This document shows, piece by piece, positions 54,551 through 64,000 of a stretch of DNA of 64,000 nucleotides (the first letter of the stretch is position 1; every line of letters starts with the position of its first letter). The notes under the pieces are model-generated. The model saw nothing but the letters and a program-made list of their open reading frames with translations. It did no database searches and was not told where the DNA came from. The stretch comes from Plotosus lineatus (taxonomy: Eukaryota > Chordata > Actinopteri > Siluriformes > Plotosidae). The stretch is taken from the NCBI GenBank assembly GCA_024760905.1, contig CM045733.1, positions 39,921,001 to 39,985,000 on the forward strand. The letters are read 5' to 3'. A program made the translations under genes and the position numbers.

Positions 54551-55340
54551 TTAAGGCAGGCGTCGGGGTTACTCCCCCGGAGCAAACTCCAGCGTTTAGT
54601 AGTGCGGTTTGCTGGTGTTTTTTTAAGAGGGCTGGGGTGCAAACCCCACCCCCCAAGGCTCCTCTAGGGCAGGGGTGCCGCTCCCTGACAGGCAAATGCC
54701 CGGATGTACCCACTTGCAGGCAGGTCCATATCAAACTGACGAAAACACAAAATACTCTACCAGATGGCTTGATGATGAGTATTTTAGGTGTTCAGAGTTG
54801 ATCTTATCTGTTTTCATGCATTTTTCATTCTTGAGTCGCTTCATCCCTGCTGTAATTTCTGGGCCGTCTGGGACCATGGTATCAATGCTCGGGATATTAA
54901 TTGGTGGTAGTACATGTAGATATTCATCAGGCTTTTCTAACTCTGGTTGAGGCTCATATGGTCTTGCGCCAAAATGCTTAGCAAAATGATCTTCTAGCTT
55001 AGGTAGAGGTATCAGCAATCTGTTTGATTTCTCTAGTGACTTGTGTTGTTTCATTAATCTGAATTCCTCCTCAGAATTTTGATTCTCACTTGCTGTATTT
55101 ATCGCATCTGCCTTGGTTTTGAAGTAGGCATTCTTAAGTCGGGTACGACGTTTCTTAACGTCATCTCCAATGGCTTGTCTTTTTTGAGGTCTTTTTCATG
55201 ACGTTCTTTTGATAAGAGCTCTTGGTAGTCCTGATTTACCCAGGGTTTTTGAATTTTCTTCTTTACCAGTGAGGGAATTGTCTTCTTTGAGGCTTGTTTG
55301 ACCGTATCGACAATGGACTCTTCAATGTGACAATCTTTGA

Positions 55341-55663
55341 CGGATGGTGACATCCTTGAAGTCTTGGGGAACTCCTTCGCTTGAGGACCAGATGTTGCGG
55401 AACAGTTGAAGCAGCTGGTGCCTTAAAGCTGTTCCTGAATACTTCCAGACTTCAGCTGGTATGCCAACTGGACCTGCAACTTTTCCATTTCTCAGCTTCC
55501 TGATGACTGATTCCATCTCTTCTGCAGTCGGTGATTAACCCATGCCATGCCTAATAGGCAGCTGTGGTATTTCACCAGCACTGTCATCCGCACTGTCCTC
55601 TGGATTCAGCAGACGCTCAAAGTGTTCCTTCCATTTCTCCATTATGTTGCTCTCCATTATGTT
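55341..55663 (-). pseudogene. LINE fragment, RT N-terminal region
   Basis: 'WKEHFERLLNPEDS' is followed after a stop by 'EEMESVIRKLRNGKVAGPVG', 'IPAEVWKYSG' and 'LFRNIWSSSEGVPQDFKDVT'. This is the N-terminal finger block of an RTE-like reverse transcriptase. It abuts L-c at about 55345 and its other parts were not seen. Confidence 0.78.
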
Positions 55664-56043
55664 GCACCTGACTTTACGAAAGTCTCACCAAACGAAAAAT
55701 GCAGGTTGCGAAATGCATTGTCCTAAATTTTTTGTCTCTGGATATGAAACAAGTTCATGTTACGAAAGCGGCATCTTAAAAATTCAAACGTGCCATTCAA
55801 ACATTCAAACTGCACTCCCATCAAGGATGTTCAAACATCCCATCCCGCTGGCCTCCCATTGGCTAGGAGGGATGGCACAGCTCTCTCCCATTGGCTATTA
55901 TGCAGCTGAGCAGACATAATGCTTTGCGTGTAAAGGACAGAGTTATTTTTGTTTCATAGGTTATTTCTAGACTCAAGCTTTTAATCTTCCTTAAACATTT
56001 GTAAGATTATAACTCTGCTAAGAAGACATGGTCAACACACGCG

Positions 56044-56076
<33 letters not shown>

Positions 56077-56348
56077 GCGTGTGATTTCCGGTGCGAGTGA
56101 GAAGAAGAAACGGGCTAGAGTGATATCGTAAAGGAATATGGCCAAACCCGTCTACCATCGGTACGGTATTGAAGCAGAAGGAGGTCTTAAAAGGTATGCT
56201 TTTATAATTTTTAAAGGGTTTAAGGGGTAGTATTGGGGGCCTTGGAACGAATCACGCATTTTACATATAAATGTGGTTCAATTTACAAAAAATGCAGGTT
56301 ACAAAAAGGCTCTGGAATGGATTAATTTTGTAAGGTGAGATACCACTG
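55664..56348 (+). mobile_element. MITE family M1, copy 3
   Basis: The right end 'taaggtgagataccactg' is followed by TA. The left end is decayed ('gcacctgactttacgaaag'). It contains two 'cccattggct' (CCAAT) boxes and a small (CA)n array at 56047-56079. Same family as 47517-48144. Confidence 0.85.
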
Positions 56349-57592
56349 TATATATCTCTCCATAATTTTTGGCAACCCTGGTTTCAAACTAAAAAAAATC
56401 ACCAAGATGTAACCTTCATCTCAAGTAAATTTTAAATGGTGGAAAAATCCCTGATTAAAAAAATTATAATTACTTATTAATAAAATAATATTTTTTATTA
56501 AAATCACCTGTTCCACAATTATTGGCACCACAGCAATTCCCAGGAAATGAATGTTTATATGAAATAATATTAACAATGAATTGAAGTATTTCTGTCTTTT
56601 CTACGGTAGTTTACAAAAGCTGATCAGAGCATCGACAAACATTTAAATAGTATTTCATCACCTCCTCTTTCCCTGGGGTATAAATATAACATGACACAGA
56701 GGCCAATTCTCTTATCCAAACAACATTTCTGTGTAGATTTGGCGACATGTGGGTCATTATCTAGACCCCGTGACGAGCCATCTTCAGCATCCTGACAGAG
56801 GCCTCCAGATTTTGATTTAAAATGACGTGGTATATCAAAGCATTCATGATGCCATGCACCCTAACAAGGTTAACGGGACCTCTGGAATAGAAATAGGCCC
56901 ACGGCAATACTGATCCTTCCCAATACTTCACAGTGCCATGAGGGGCTTTTCTGCATACTGCAATCATCTTTTGTGTTCCGCCAGACCCACTTGGAGTGTT
57001 TGTTGCCATAAAACTCTATCTCGGTCTCATCTGACCAAAGCAAACAGTAAATATTGTAAAATAACCCTGTATCCTTGCCCAAGCTTATTTACCACTGTTC
57101 TGGTTGTTCTAAACTCCTCTATGATTCCTCTGACAGTAGAGATGAGCAGGTGCAGGCGAGCGGATATTTTCTTGTAGCTATTGCCTAACTTGTGAAGGTC
57201 AACACACATCCTTTCCTTTATCTTTCCCATGTTGAAGAGAAATTGCCTCTGTGTTATGTCATATTTATGCTCCAGGGAAACAGGAGGTGAAGAATTACTT
57301 ATTAAATGTTCCTAGATACAATACTTTGATCAACTTTGTAAACTACTGTAGAAATGACAAACACTTCAGTTGCATTTATTTTTCGTGGAATTGTTATTGT
57401 GCCAATAATTGTGGAACAGGTAATTTTAGGAAAAATAATTATTTATTAGTCAGGGATTTTTCCATCTTAAAACACTTCAGTTGAATGTTACATTTTTCTA
57501 TAATTTTCAGTGTGAGAGTGCAATAAAAATGTAATTTATTTTAAGGCTTTCAACAGATTTTAACAAGGGGGTGCCAATAATTATAGTGCAGT
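56349..57592 (-). mobile_element. Tc1-like relic, family T3
   Basis: Imperfect inverted ends ('ctccataatttttggcaaccc' on the left; 'gggggtgccaataattatagtgca' on the right) start directly beside MITE copy 3. A damaged transposase lies on the minus strand (56761-57230). Confidence 0.75.
56761..57230 (-). pseudogene. Tc1-like transposase pseudogene (family T3)
   Basis: 'MGKIKERMCVDLHKLGNSYK' with 'LLISTVRGIIEEFRTTRTVV' is the N-terminal DNA-binding region. The middle is deleted. 'LLWSDETEIEFYGNKHSKWV' carries the first catalytic Asp and is followed by 'HGTVKYWEGSVLPWAYFYSR'. The segment with the second Asp and Glu was not found. Frames change at least twice. Confidence 0.8.
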
Positions 57593-57789
57593 ATAATCAA
57601 GTTAATAAATAAAGGAAGTTGTGGTCAGTATAAAGCTTGTTAATATTGGAGAAGATAAGTGTTCCTTAGACAGAAAGTGACGTGATGTTTACATGCATTC
57701 ATGTGTGTTTTAATTCTGTGATAGTTACAGCTTAAATGCCAACATCAACAGTTACAACCAGTCTGAACAACTATGTGCATGCACACAAG

Positions 57790-57844
<55 letters not shown>

Positions 57845-58164
57845 ACACACACACACACACAATGATAAAAATGGCCTCTGTTTTCCAAAAACACTTTATA
57901 ATTGTAATTATCTATTATGAAAAGTGTAGATGACATGTTTCGACTGTGACAGGAGTGTAGTTGGAGTCAGAGTTTAATGGTACACGGTTCCTCAGCAATG
58001 ATTTCTGCTCCGGATTTTTAAAAAATGTGCGTGTGTGTCTTTCCTGTGTTTGTGTGTATGTTCAGTCAACCGGACTCCTTCACTCATACAGATACAGTGG
58101 CCACAGCTCCTTTATATGGACAGTTGCCACACCTTCCTCAGTCAGACAGTTCTAGAAGCCACTC

Positions 58165-58210
<46 letters not shown>

Positions 58211-58823
58211 CCGGGCCACATCTCTTGTAGGCAACCAGACACAGGCCACACTACCTTCTCACAGAGAAAAACAAGGGCACACCTTCACTTAGACCGAAAA
58301 GTTCCATCTCACCTTTTTTACTGTGACAGAGTTCCATGTTCTACGCTTCTCTAATTATAGTATAATTAGCCTGATGTTGATTGATCAAGTACACTGGTTG
58401 CTGATTGATTGAACATTATTTTTTTTCTCCTGGCTAAATTAAGACAAAGATACTCGCTGTTTCCTGCTACAAACTTTCCTTCCGGTGATATTGAACATGT
58501 TTACACTGACTAAAAATAAAAGTAACTTCCCATTAGAGTCGATACGTCTCGTTTATTATGTCTCAAACTCAACCAGAGATAAAATGAGAGAATTAACATC
58601 ACGCTGAGGCTCAGCTCCTCATAGCAAACATTCATCATCAACGTGAGGAAGCTTTATTCCGGTCCTGTTCCATTTTTGTGGTTTCATGAGTCTAGCAATT
58701 ACAGACAAACATTTTTACCTAAACAACTGAGGATCAAGACTAATACAGAGCTGTATACTTATCTGGGACTTGAAACCATGGTGTTGCAGTGGAGTCTGAT
58801 TCCCACTTCTTGTGAATCTGTTT

Positions 58824-58826
<3 letters not shown>
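57593..58826 (+). other. intron sequence with (CA)n arrays
   Basis: (CA)n arrays lie at 57793-57860 and 58167-58212. Otherwise ordinary intron sequence, no exon recognised. Confidence 0.6.

Positions 58827-58894
<68 letters not shown>
58827..58894 (+). repeat. (GT)n microsatellite upstream of exon d
   Basis: About 34 GT units ending 24 bases before the exon. In the transcript it would be a UG repeat. Confidence 0.98.
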
Positions 58895-58896
<2 letters not shown>

Positions 58897-58918
58897 ACGT
58901 GCACCTCTGTCTCCACAG

Positions 58919-59082
58919 GACTTGCAGATGGGGACACGTGAGTTAGAGGAGATGGGAATGAAGTTCTGTCAGAGTCTCCTCACACTGAGGAAAAATTCCA
59001 TCGACTACAGCAATCACTTTCTCGGACACGCAGCCTCAATCTTAGAGCTGGACCATGGCCTGATGGACCACAAATCGCACAA
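58919..59082 (+). CDS. agbl1: cytosolic carboxypeptidase (AGBL1-like), exon d
   Basis: The acceptor 'ctctgtctccacag' precedes it and the donor 'aa|gtcagt' follows. It starts in phase 0, matching exon c, and ends after two bases of a codon. The peptide 'DLQMGTRELEEMGMKFCQSL' is the hallmark C-terminal segment of the catalytic domain in CCP1/CCP4 enzymes, where G-T-R-E-L-E-E-M-G follows the Y-T-M-E-S block. The remaining 'NHFLGHAASILELDHGL' is a helical tail more like AGBL1 than AGTPBP1, as I remember the families. Both flanking introns begin or end with long UG repeats. Skipping this 164-nt exon would shift the frame. Confidence 0.93.
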
Positions 59083-59105
59083 GTCAGTGGAGTGTCACTA
59101 CTTCC

Positions 59106-59122
59106 TGTGTGTGTCTGTGTGT

Positions 59123-59207
<85 letters not shown>

Positions 59208-59208
59208 T
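59106..59208 (+). repeat. (GT)n microsatellite downstream of exon d
   Basis: A GT array with minor interruptions starts about 24 bases after the donor and ends in a short (GA)n. Confidence 0.98.
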
Positions 59209-59778
59209 TTTGATTGTCTTTAGCCCCACTGCGTTACTTTAACCATTTCTCTCCACTCATTTTCAACTTTAAAAATATATGCTGTTAGAATTTTGTGCCA
59301 CTTTAATTGAATAAGTCACACAGAAGGACAGCGAGATGAGAGATTTCCTTTTGACTTTTTCCCTTTATCTGGGGTCGCCACAGCGAATGATTCGCATGTT
59401 CGATTTGGCATAGGTTTTTACTTCAGAGGCCCTTTCTGACACAATGCAACCGTGAGGGGGGGGGGGGGCACAAACAAGTATCCACCCTCATGCCAGTCCC
59501 AAGCCCGGATAAATGCAGAGGGTTGCAACAGGAAAGGCATCCGGCGTAAAACTTTTGCCAGAATACAAAATGCAATCCGTAAAGACAAATTTCATGCCAG
59601 ATCAGCCGAGGCCCGGGTTAACAACGACCGCCATCAGTGCTGATAACCAACAGGGTGCTAGTGGAAATTGGACTACTGTTGGTCGAAGAAGGAGAGGTCA
59701 AAGAAGGAGAGGTAGGAGGCGTGTCTGTAGGCAGAGAGAGAAGAGGAAAAGCAAAGTCTAGGACTGAGAGTAGGGATA

Positions 59779-60282
59779 TTGAATGTCGGAACTATGACAC
59801 GAAAAGGTATAGATTTGGCTGACATGATGCAGAGGAGGAAGGTGGACATACTGTGTGTTCAGGAGACAAGGTGGAAAGGTAGCAAGGCTAGAAGCATAGG
59901 AGCAAGGTTTAAGCTTTTTTATCATGGTATGGATGAGAAGAGAAATGGAGTAGGAGTCATCTTGAAGGAGGGGTTTGTCAGGAATGTTCTAGAAGTGAAA
60001 AGAGTGTCAGACAGAGTGATGAGTCTCAAGTTAGAAATTGAAGGTGTGATGTTCAATGTTGTTAGTACTTATGCCGCAAAGGGAGGATGTGAGCTACAAG
60101 AGAAGGAGAGAATCTGGAGTGAGTTAGATGAAATGATGCAGAGTACCACCCGAGGTGAAAGAGTGGTCATTGGTGCAAACTTCAATGGACATGTTGGCGC
60201 AGGCAACAGAGGGGATGAGGAAGTGATGGGCAGGTTTGTTATCCAGGACAGGAACACAGAAGGCCAGACGTTGATAGATTGA
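59779..60282 (+). pseudogene. RTE LINE endonuclease domain
   Basis: An open frame with 'MNVGTMTRKGIDLADMMQRR', 'VDILCVQETRWKGSKA' (catalytic Glu), 'KRNGVGVILKEGF', 'MFNVVSTYAAKG' and 'RVVIGANFNGHVGAGNRGDE'. The expected Asp of the G-A-D-F-N block is Asn here, which should weaken or abolish nicking. The frame stops after 'EGQTLID', before the final endonuclease blocks, which follow in other frames. Family role: first-strand nicking for target-primed reverse transcription. Confidence 0.88.
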
Positions 60283-60355
60283 TGTAATTGAAGGAAGCCA
60301 GTGACTGCAAAGTAGTAGTGGGTGAGAGTGTTGCCAAACAGCATAGGATTGTGGT

Positions 60356-62250
60356 GTGCAGGATGATGCTCATGGTAAGAAAGGTGAAGAAGGCAAAGGC
60401 AGAGCAGAAGACAAGTGGTGGAAGCTGAAAAAGGAAGAGTGCCGGGTTGTCTTCAAGGAGGAGCTGAAACAGGCTTTGGGTGGTCAGGAACTGCTTCCAG
60501 TTGACTGGACAACTTCAGTTAATGTGATCAGGGAGACAGATAGGAGAGTACTTGGTGTGTCCTCTGGAAGGACAGTAGATAAGGAGACTTGGTGGTGGAA
60601 TGAGGAAGTGTAGGAGTGTGTACAAAGGAAGAGGTTAGCTAAGAAGAAATGAGACATAGAGAGGACCGAAGAGAGTAAACAGGAGTGCAGGGAGACACAG
60701 CGTAAGGCAAAGGTAGCGGTGTCAAAGGCCAAACAGAGGGCGTATGATGACTTGTATGCTAGGTTGGACAGTAAGGAGGGAGAAAATGATTTATACAGGT
60801 TGGCACAGCAGAGAAATAGAGATGGGAAGGATGTGCAGCAGGTTAGAGTGATTAAGGACATGGTGGGAAATGTATAGACTAATAAGGGAAGTGTGCTGAG
60901 AAGATGGAAAGAGTACTTTGAAGAGCTGATGAATGAGGAAAATGAGAGAGAAAAAAAGAGTAGAAGAGGTGACAGTTGAGGACCAGGAAGTAGAAAAGCT
61001 TAGTAAGGGTGAAGTGAGGAGGGCATTGAAGAGGATGAAGAGTGGAAAGGCAGTTGGTCCTGATGACATACTGGTGGAGGTATGGAAGTGTCTAGGAGAG
61101 GTAGACCATTCAACAAGGTCTTAGAGAGTGAGAGGATGCCGGAGGAATGGAGGAGAAGTGTCCTGTTGCCCATTTTCAAGAACAAGGGAGACGTGCAGAG
61201 TTGTGGCAGCTACAGAGGGATAAAGTTGATGAGCCATACGATGAAGTTATGGGAAAGAATTGTGGAAGCTAGACTAAGGGCAGAAGTCAGCATTTGTGAA
61301 CAACAGTTTGGGTTCATGCCAAGGAAGAGCACCACAGATGCAGTATTTGCTTTGAGGATGTTAATAGAGAAGTAAAGAGAAGGTCAGAAGGAGCTGCATT
61401 GTGCCTCTGTGGATATGGAGAAAGCATATGACAGGGTGCCGAGAGAAGAACTGTGGTATTGCATGAGGAAGTCTGGAGTGGCAGAGAAGTATGTTGGAGT
61501 GGTGCAGGACATGTATGAGAGATATAAGACAGTGGTGATGTGTGCTGTCAGTGTGACAGAAGAGTTCAAGGTGGAGGCGGGACTGCATCAAGGATCGTCT
61601 CTGAGCCCCTTCTTGTTTGCTTTGGTGACGGACAGGCTGACAGACGAGGTGAGACAAGATGCCCCATGGACTATGATGTTTGCAGATGACATTGTGATCT
61701 ATAGTGAGAGCAGAGAACAAGTGCAGGAAAATCTAGAGAGGTGGAGGTCTGCCCTGGAAAGGAGAGGATTGAAGGTTAGCCTCAGTAAGACAGAATACAT
61801 GTGTGTGAACATCAAGGAATGAAAGGAAAAGTGTTCAAGATGATGATGAGGCCAGCAATGTTGTATGGTTTAGAAACAGTGGTGTTGAGGAAAAGACAGG
61901 AGGAAAAGCTGGAGGTAGCAGAGATGAAAATGTTGAGGTTCTCTTTGGGAATAACGAGGATAGATAGGATCAGGAATGAGTACATCAGAGGGACAGTACA
62001 TGTTAGAGATTTTGGAGACAAAGTTAGAGAGGCTAGATTGAGATGGTTTGGACATGTACAGAGGCGGGATAGTGAGTATATTGGTAGTAGAATGCTGAGG
62101 TTGGAACTACCAGGTAGAAGGTCGAGAGGAAGACCAAAGAGAAAATTTATGGATGTGGTGAGGGAGGACATGAGGGTAGTTGGAGTAACAGTAGGAGATA
62201 CAGAGAATAAGGTGAGATGGAGGCGGGTGGGTTGCTGTGGCAACCCCTGA
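60356..62250 (+). pseudogene. RTE LINE reverse transcriptase, broken
   Basis: Fragments in changing frames: 'AEDKWWKLKKEECRVVFKEE' (60410), 'EVRRALKRMKSGKAVGPDDI' (61010), 'SYRGIKLMSHTMKLWERIVE' (61210), 'QQFGFMPRKSTTDAVFALRM' (61300), 'VDMEKAYDRVPREELWYCMR' (61405), 'AGLHQGSSLSPFLFALVTDR' (61575) and 'WTMMFADDIVIYSES' (61668, Asp pair intact). About 75 codons, including the F-K-Y-L-G block, are missing at about 61817 compared with copy 2. The C-terminus has 'RPAMLYGLETVVLRKRQEEK' and 'LRWFGHVQRRDSEYIGSRML'. Confidence 0.9.
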
Positions 62251-62253
62251 ATG

Positions 62254-62589
62254 TTCATTTTCTGTAACCGCTTTATCCTAATTAGGGTCGCGGGGAGGCT
62301 GGTGCCCATCCCAGCCAACTCGGGGCGAGGGCAGAGTACACCCTGGACAGCTCGCCAGGCCATCGCAGGGCTGAAACACGCTGACGGCTTTGCAGCCTAC
62401 TCTTGTCGAAAGTCAGCAATGGTTCTTTTACATGCCTCACACCATAGACAGTGAGAGACATGGCCCGCCTTTGATAACCCAGTTAGCTGCACTGGGGAGG
62501 ACAGTGACAACCTTGTGGAGAGTGGGACTCGAACCCCAAACCTTTGGATCAGCGATCCGGCGCCTTATACCACTAGACCACCACTGCCC
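62254..62589 (-). mobile_element. SINE family 1, tail B, full length, inside the RTE LINE
   Basis: The inverted full-length copy runs from 'ttcattttctgtaaccgctttatcctaattaggg' to 'ctagaccaccactgccc'. It is flanked by a perfect 14-bp duplication 'gcaacccctgaatg' at 62240-62253 and 62590-62603, lying in the LINE's 3' tail. Confidence 0.96.
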
Positions 62590-63045
62590 GCAACCCCTGA
62601 ATGGAAAAGCTAAAAGGAAAAGAAGATGCCCTTCTTGACACAACCCTTTAGCAAGGGACAGAAACACATTGACCGCTTTGTAGCTACTCTTTTACAAAAG
62701 TCAGCAATGGTTCTTTTACATGTCTCTCACCATAGACAGTGACAGACATGGCCTGCCTTTGATAACCCAGTTAGCTGCACTGGGGAGGACAGTGAGAACC
62801 TTGTGGAGAGTGGGACTTGAACCCCCAACCTTAGGATCAGCGATCCAGCACGCTATAGCACTAGACCACCACTGCCCCAAAAGGACAGCAAGATAGACAG
62901 ACACAAAGAAGCACAGACAGGTAGACTGACGTATAGAGAGTATGCCAGAGTATGGCAGAGAGTATGGCAGAGAGTATGACAGAAAGAAACGGATAATAAA
63001 AATGAAAAACACAAAGAGTGACAAACACACAGTGGAACAAACAGG

Positions 63046-63046
<1 letters not shown>

Positions 63047-63122
<76 letters not shown>
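63047..63122 (+). repeat. compound (GT)n-(GA)n microsatellite
   Basis: About 20 GT units followed by about 18 GA units. Confidence 0.97.
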
Positions 63123-63126
<4 letters not shown>

Positions 63127-63238
63127 CTTTTTTCTCTTTCTATATTTTCTTGCATTGCACTTCTCTTCATTTCTTTATTGATCTAAGGAGGAGGGGATGT
63201 TGGACCTTTGGTTTGTGTGTTTATTTGATTGTTATCAG

Positions 63239-64000
63239 GATGACACAAAAATAGTGAGAATTTTCATGAATGCTCCACCAGATGTAGACCTTGGACAGGT
63301 TGGACCTCATTAACTTTTGGAGATGAACGGAAACAAATTCTGCAACAAGTTTAATTTTTGTAAACTATTTAGAAAGCACGGATAATTTTTGAGGTATGGT
63401 ATTGCAGCAGGCCCAGCAGGGGGTGCTGTGCACATTTTCTGTTTTCTTTGGCTTGATGGAGGTTTACAGTCTGAGGGCCTTTTCTTACATTCTGTTTTGT
63501 TGAGGATCACATTCCGCGTGGGATTATGGAAGATCGTATCCGGTTGTTCTGTCAGAAAATTTGAACATCTTTCTGTCATCTATGTCTTTAAAATTTACAA
63601 AAATTTAGTCACATTGCTGCAATGTGTACAGGTCGTCATGTGATAGTCCAGAGTTATTTATGTGAATCGTACAGAAATCAATGTATTGGAGCGAAATGAT
63701 CATTTGTGAGGTGGTGCTCAGGAGTGAGTATCGATGTTTTCGCTGTCTCTGATTAATGAGAGAAAGATAGCAAGCATCCCTCTGTCTGAGGAACGAGACA
63801 TCAGCGACGATCCGAGACAGAGGTGAAAATGCTTATCTGTTTAAAAGTTGGTTGTGCTGTCTGGAAAAAAAGAAAAAAAAATGAGGAAACTATTTTTGGA
63901 TAAATATTCATATCTGCAGTTTCACCATTTTTATTATTTTATTATTTCACTTTATCCTGTCATACATACATGTCATACATCTCAATAAATGTGTATAAAG
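63239..64000 (+). CDS. possible terminal exon and 3'UTR of the carboxypeptidase gene
   Basis: The acceptor 'tgattgttatcag' is followed by bases that complete exon d's split codon (AA+G, Lys). They then read M-T-Q-K and a TAG, giving a short C-terminus. The ~740 bases after the stop lack known repeats. They contain an AATAAA at 63984-63989 near the window edge, as a 3'UTR would. Alternatively the same stretch read from phase 0 is open for 20 codons to a 'cag|gttgga' donor, but that phase does not match exon d. A longer C-terminus encoded beyond the window is equally possible. Confidence 0.35.

Larger units (their letters stand above)
51501..54711 (-). mobile_element. LINE family L-d inserted in L-c, with target duplication
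   Basis: A GC-rich minus-strand LINE of about 3.2 kb, flanked by a perfect 15-bp direct repeat 'acttgcaggcaggtc' (51486-51500 and 54712-54726). The 5' leader is at 54551-54711 and the coding region at about 51657-54550. The element is distinct in base composition from its AT-rich surroundings, suggesting a younger insertion. Confidence 0.93.
50656..55350 (-). pseudogene. LINE family L-c, split by another LINE
   Basis: Minus strand. The region before the RT is at 54727-55350 ('KKTIPSLVKKKIQKPWVNQD', then 'PLPKLEDHFAKHFGARPYEP'). The RT is at 50656-51485 ('YAKNYRGLSIITTLSKIISA', 'LPSQFSFRASRSTNDTIFII', 'YVAFIDLKAAYNWIP', 'KVGCRQGALESPFLFIIY', and 'ELLYADDQAIFAES' with the active-site Asp pair). 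Sequence at 51501-54711 is a separate LINE inserted into it. The 3' end is missing where the Tc1 copy 2 begins. Stops and shifts are present. RTE-like wording, but clade not certain. Confidence 0.82.
59445..62624 (+). mobile_element. RTE LINE (copy 1), inserted in a SINE
   Basis: The 19-base target duplication 'gaggccctttctgacacaa' (59426-59444) and 'gatgcccttcttgacacaa' (62625-62643) matches 16 of 19. The 5' leader, with 'ggaaaggcatccggcgtaaaa', runs to 59778. Endonuclease and RT segments follow. The 3' end 'gctgtggcaacccctgaatggaaaagctaaaagg' is interrupted by another SINE. Confidence 0.92.
59338..62880 (-). mobile_element. SINE family 1, tail A, split by the RTE LINE
   Basis: The tail part (59338-59444) and head part (62625-62880) are separated by the LINE. 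A 14-bp duplication flanks the SINE: 'aaggacagcgagat' at 59324-59337 and 'aaggacagcaagat' at 62881-62894 (13 of 14 match). Confidence 0.92.

Noticed and set aside
63239..63298. A 60-nt internal exon in phase 0 reading D-D-T-K-I-V-R-I-F with a 'gttgga' donor
   Set aside because: Exon d ends in phase 2, so this frame cannot be joined to it; kept only as the alternative terminal-exon reading.

Overview
The window looks like vertebrate, most likely teleost fish, genomic DNA. Spliced exons with canonical AG/GT borders are tens of kilobases apart. The background is AT-rich, with very dense (CA)n, (GT)n and (TA)n microsatellites. The repeats are typical of fish: tRNA-derived SINEs, RTE-, L2- and R4-like LINEs, Tc1/mariner, pogo/Tigger and hAT elements. 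There are no operons, CRISPR arrays or rRNA/tRNA genes, and the species cannot be named from sequence alone.

The only confidently recognised host gene is on the + strand. It is a cytosolic carboxypeptidase of the CCP1/CCP4 type (AGBL1 favoured, AGTPBP1 the alternative). Four exons are visible at 17573-17702, 25741-25872, 28243-28419 and 58919-59082. They join in frame (phases 0, 0, 0) into one stretch of the M14 peptidase domain. A short terminal exon with 3'UTR may start at 63239, with a polyadenylation signal at the window's right edge. The HxxE zinc-ligand exon and the N-terminus were not found and probably lie to the left of the window.

Almost everything else is intronic or upstream transposon. 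From left to right: an RTE fragment, a MITE and SINEs, one split by a Tc1 (1-5.6 kb). Then a decayed LINE (6.8-8.1 kb) and an L2-like LINE inserted into a SINE (10-12.4 kb), followed by a Tigger-like MITE (12.6-13.7 kb). An almost uninterrupted 3.3-kb LINE reading frame spans 20.4-23.7 kb. Next are a MITE holding a SINE (26-27.3 kb), a hAT remnant holding a SINE (31.9-33.2 kb) and a decayed LINE (33.3-36.6 kb). An R4/Rex6-like LINE with a restriction-like endonuclease (38.7-44 kb) is split by a Tc1. A second RTE copy, a MITE and a Tigger with a CENP-B-like HTH follow (46.5-49.5 kb), then a second Tc1 of the first family (49.6-50.7 kb). Last come a LINE inside a LINE (50.7-55.3 kb), another MITE and Tc1-like relic (55.7-57.6 kb), and a three-level nest SINE > RTE LINE > SINE (59.3-62.9 kb).

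The most informative structures are the nested insertions with readable target-site duplications and a modular SINE system. One tRNA-derived head carries either of two 3' tails. Tail A matches the 3' end of the RTE LINEs in this same window, and tail B is also joined to a second, different tRNA-like head. I saw no wholly new biological system. The modular SINE/LINE partnership and the UG-repeat-flanked carboxypeptidase exon are the best candidates for follow-up.
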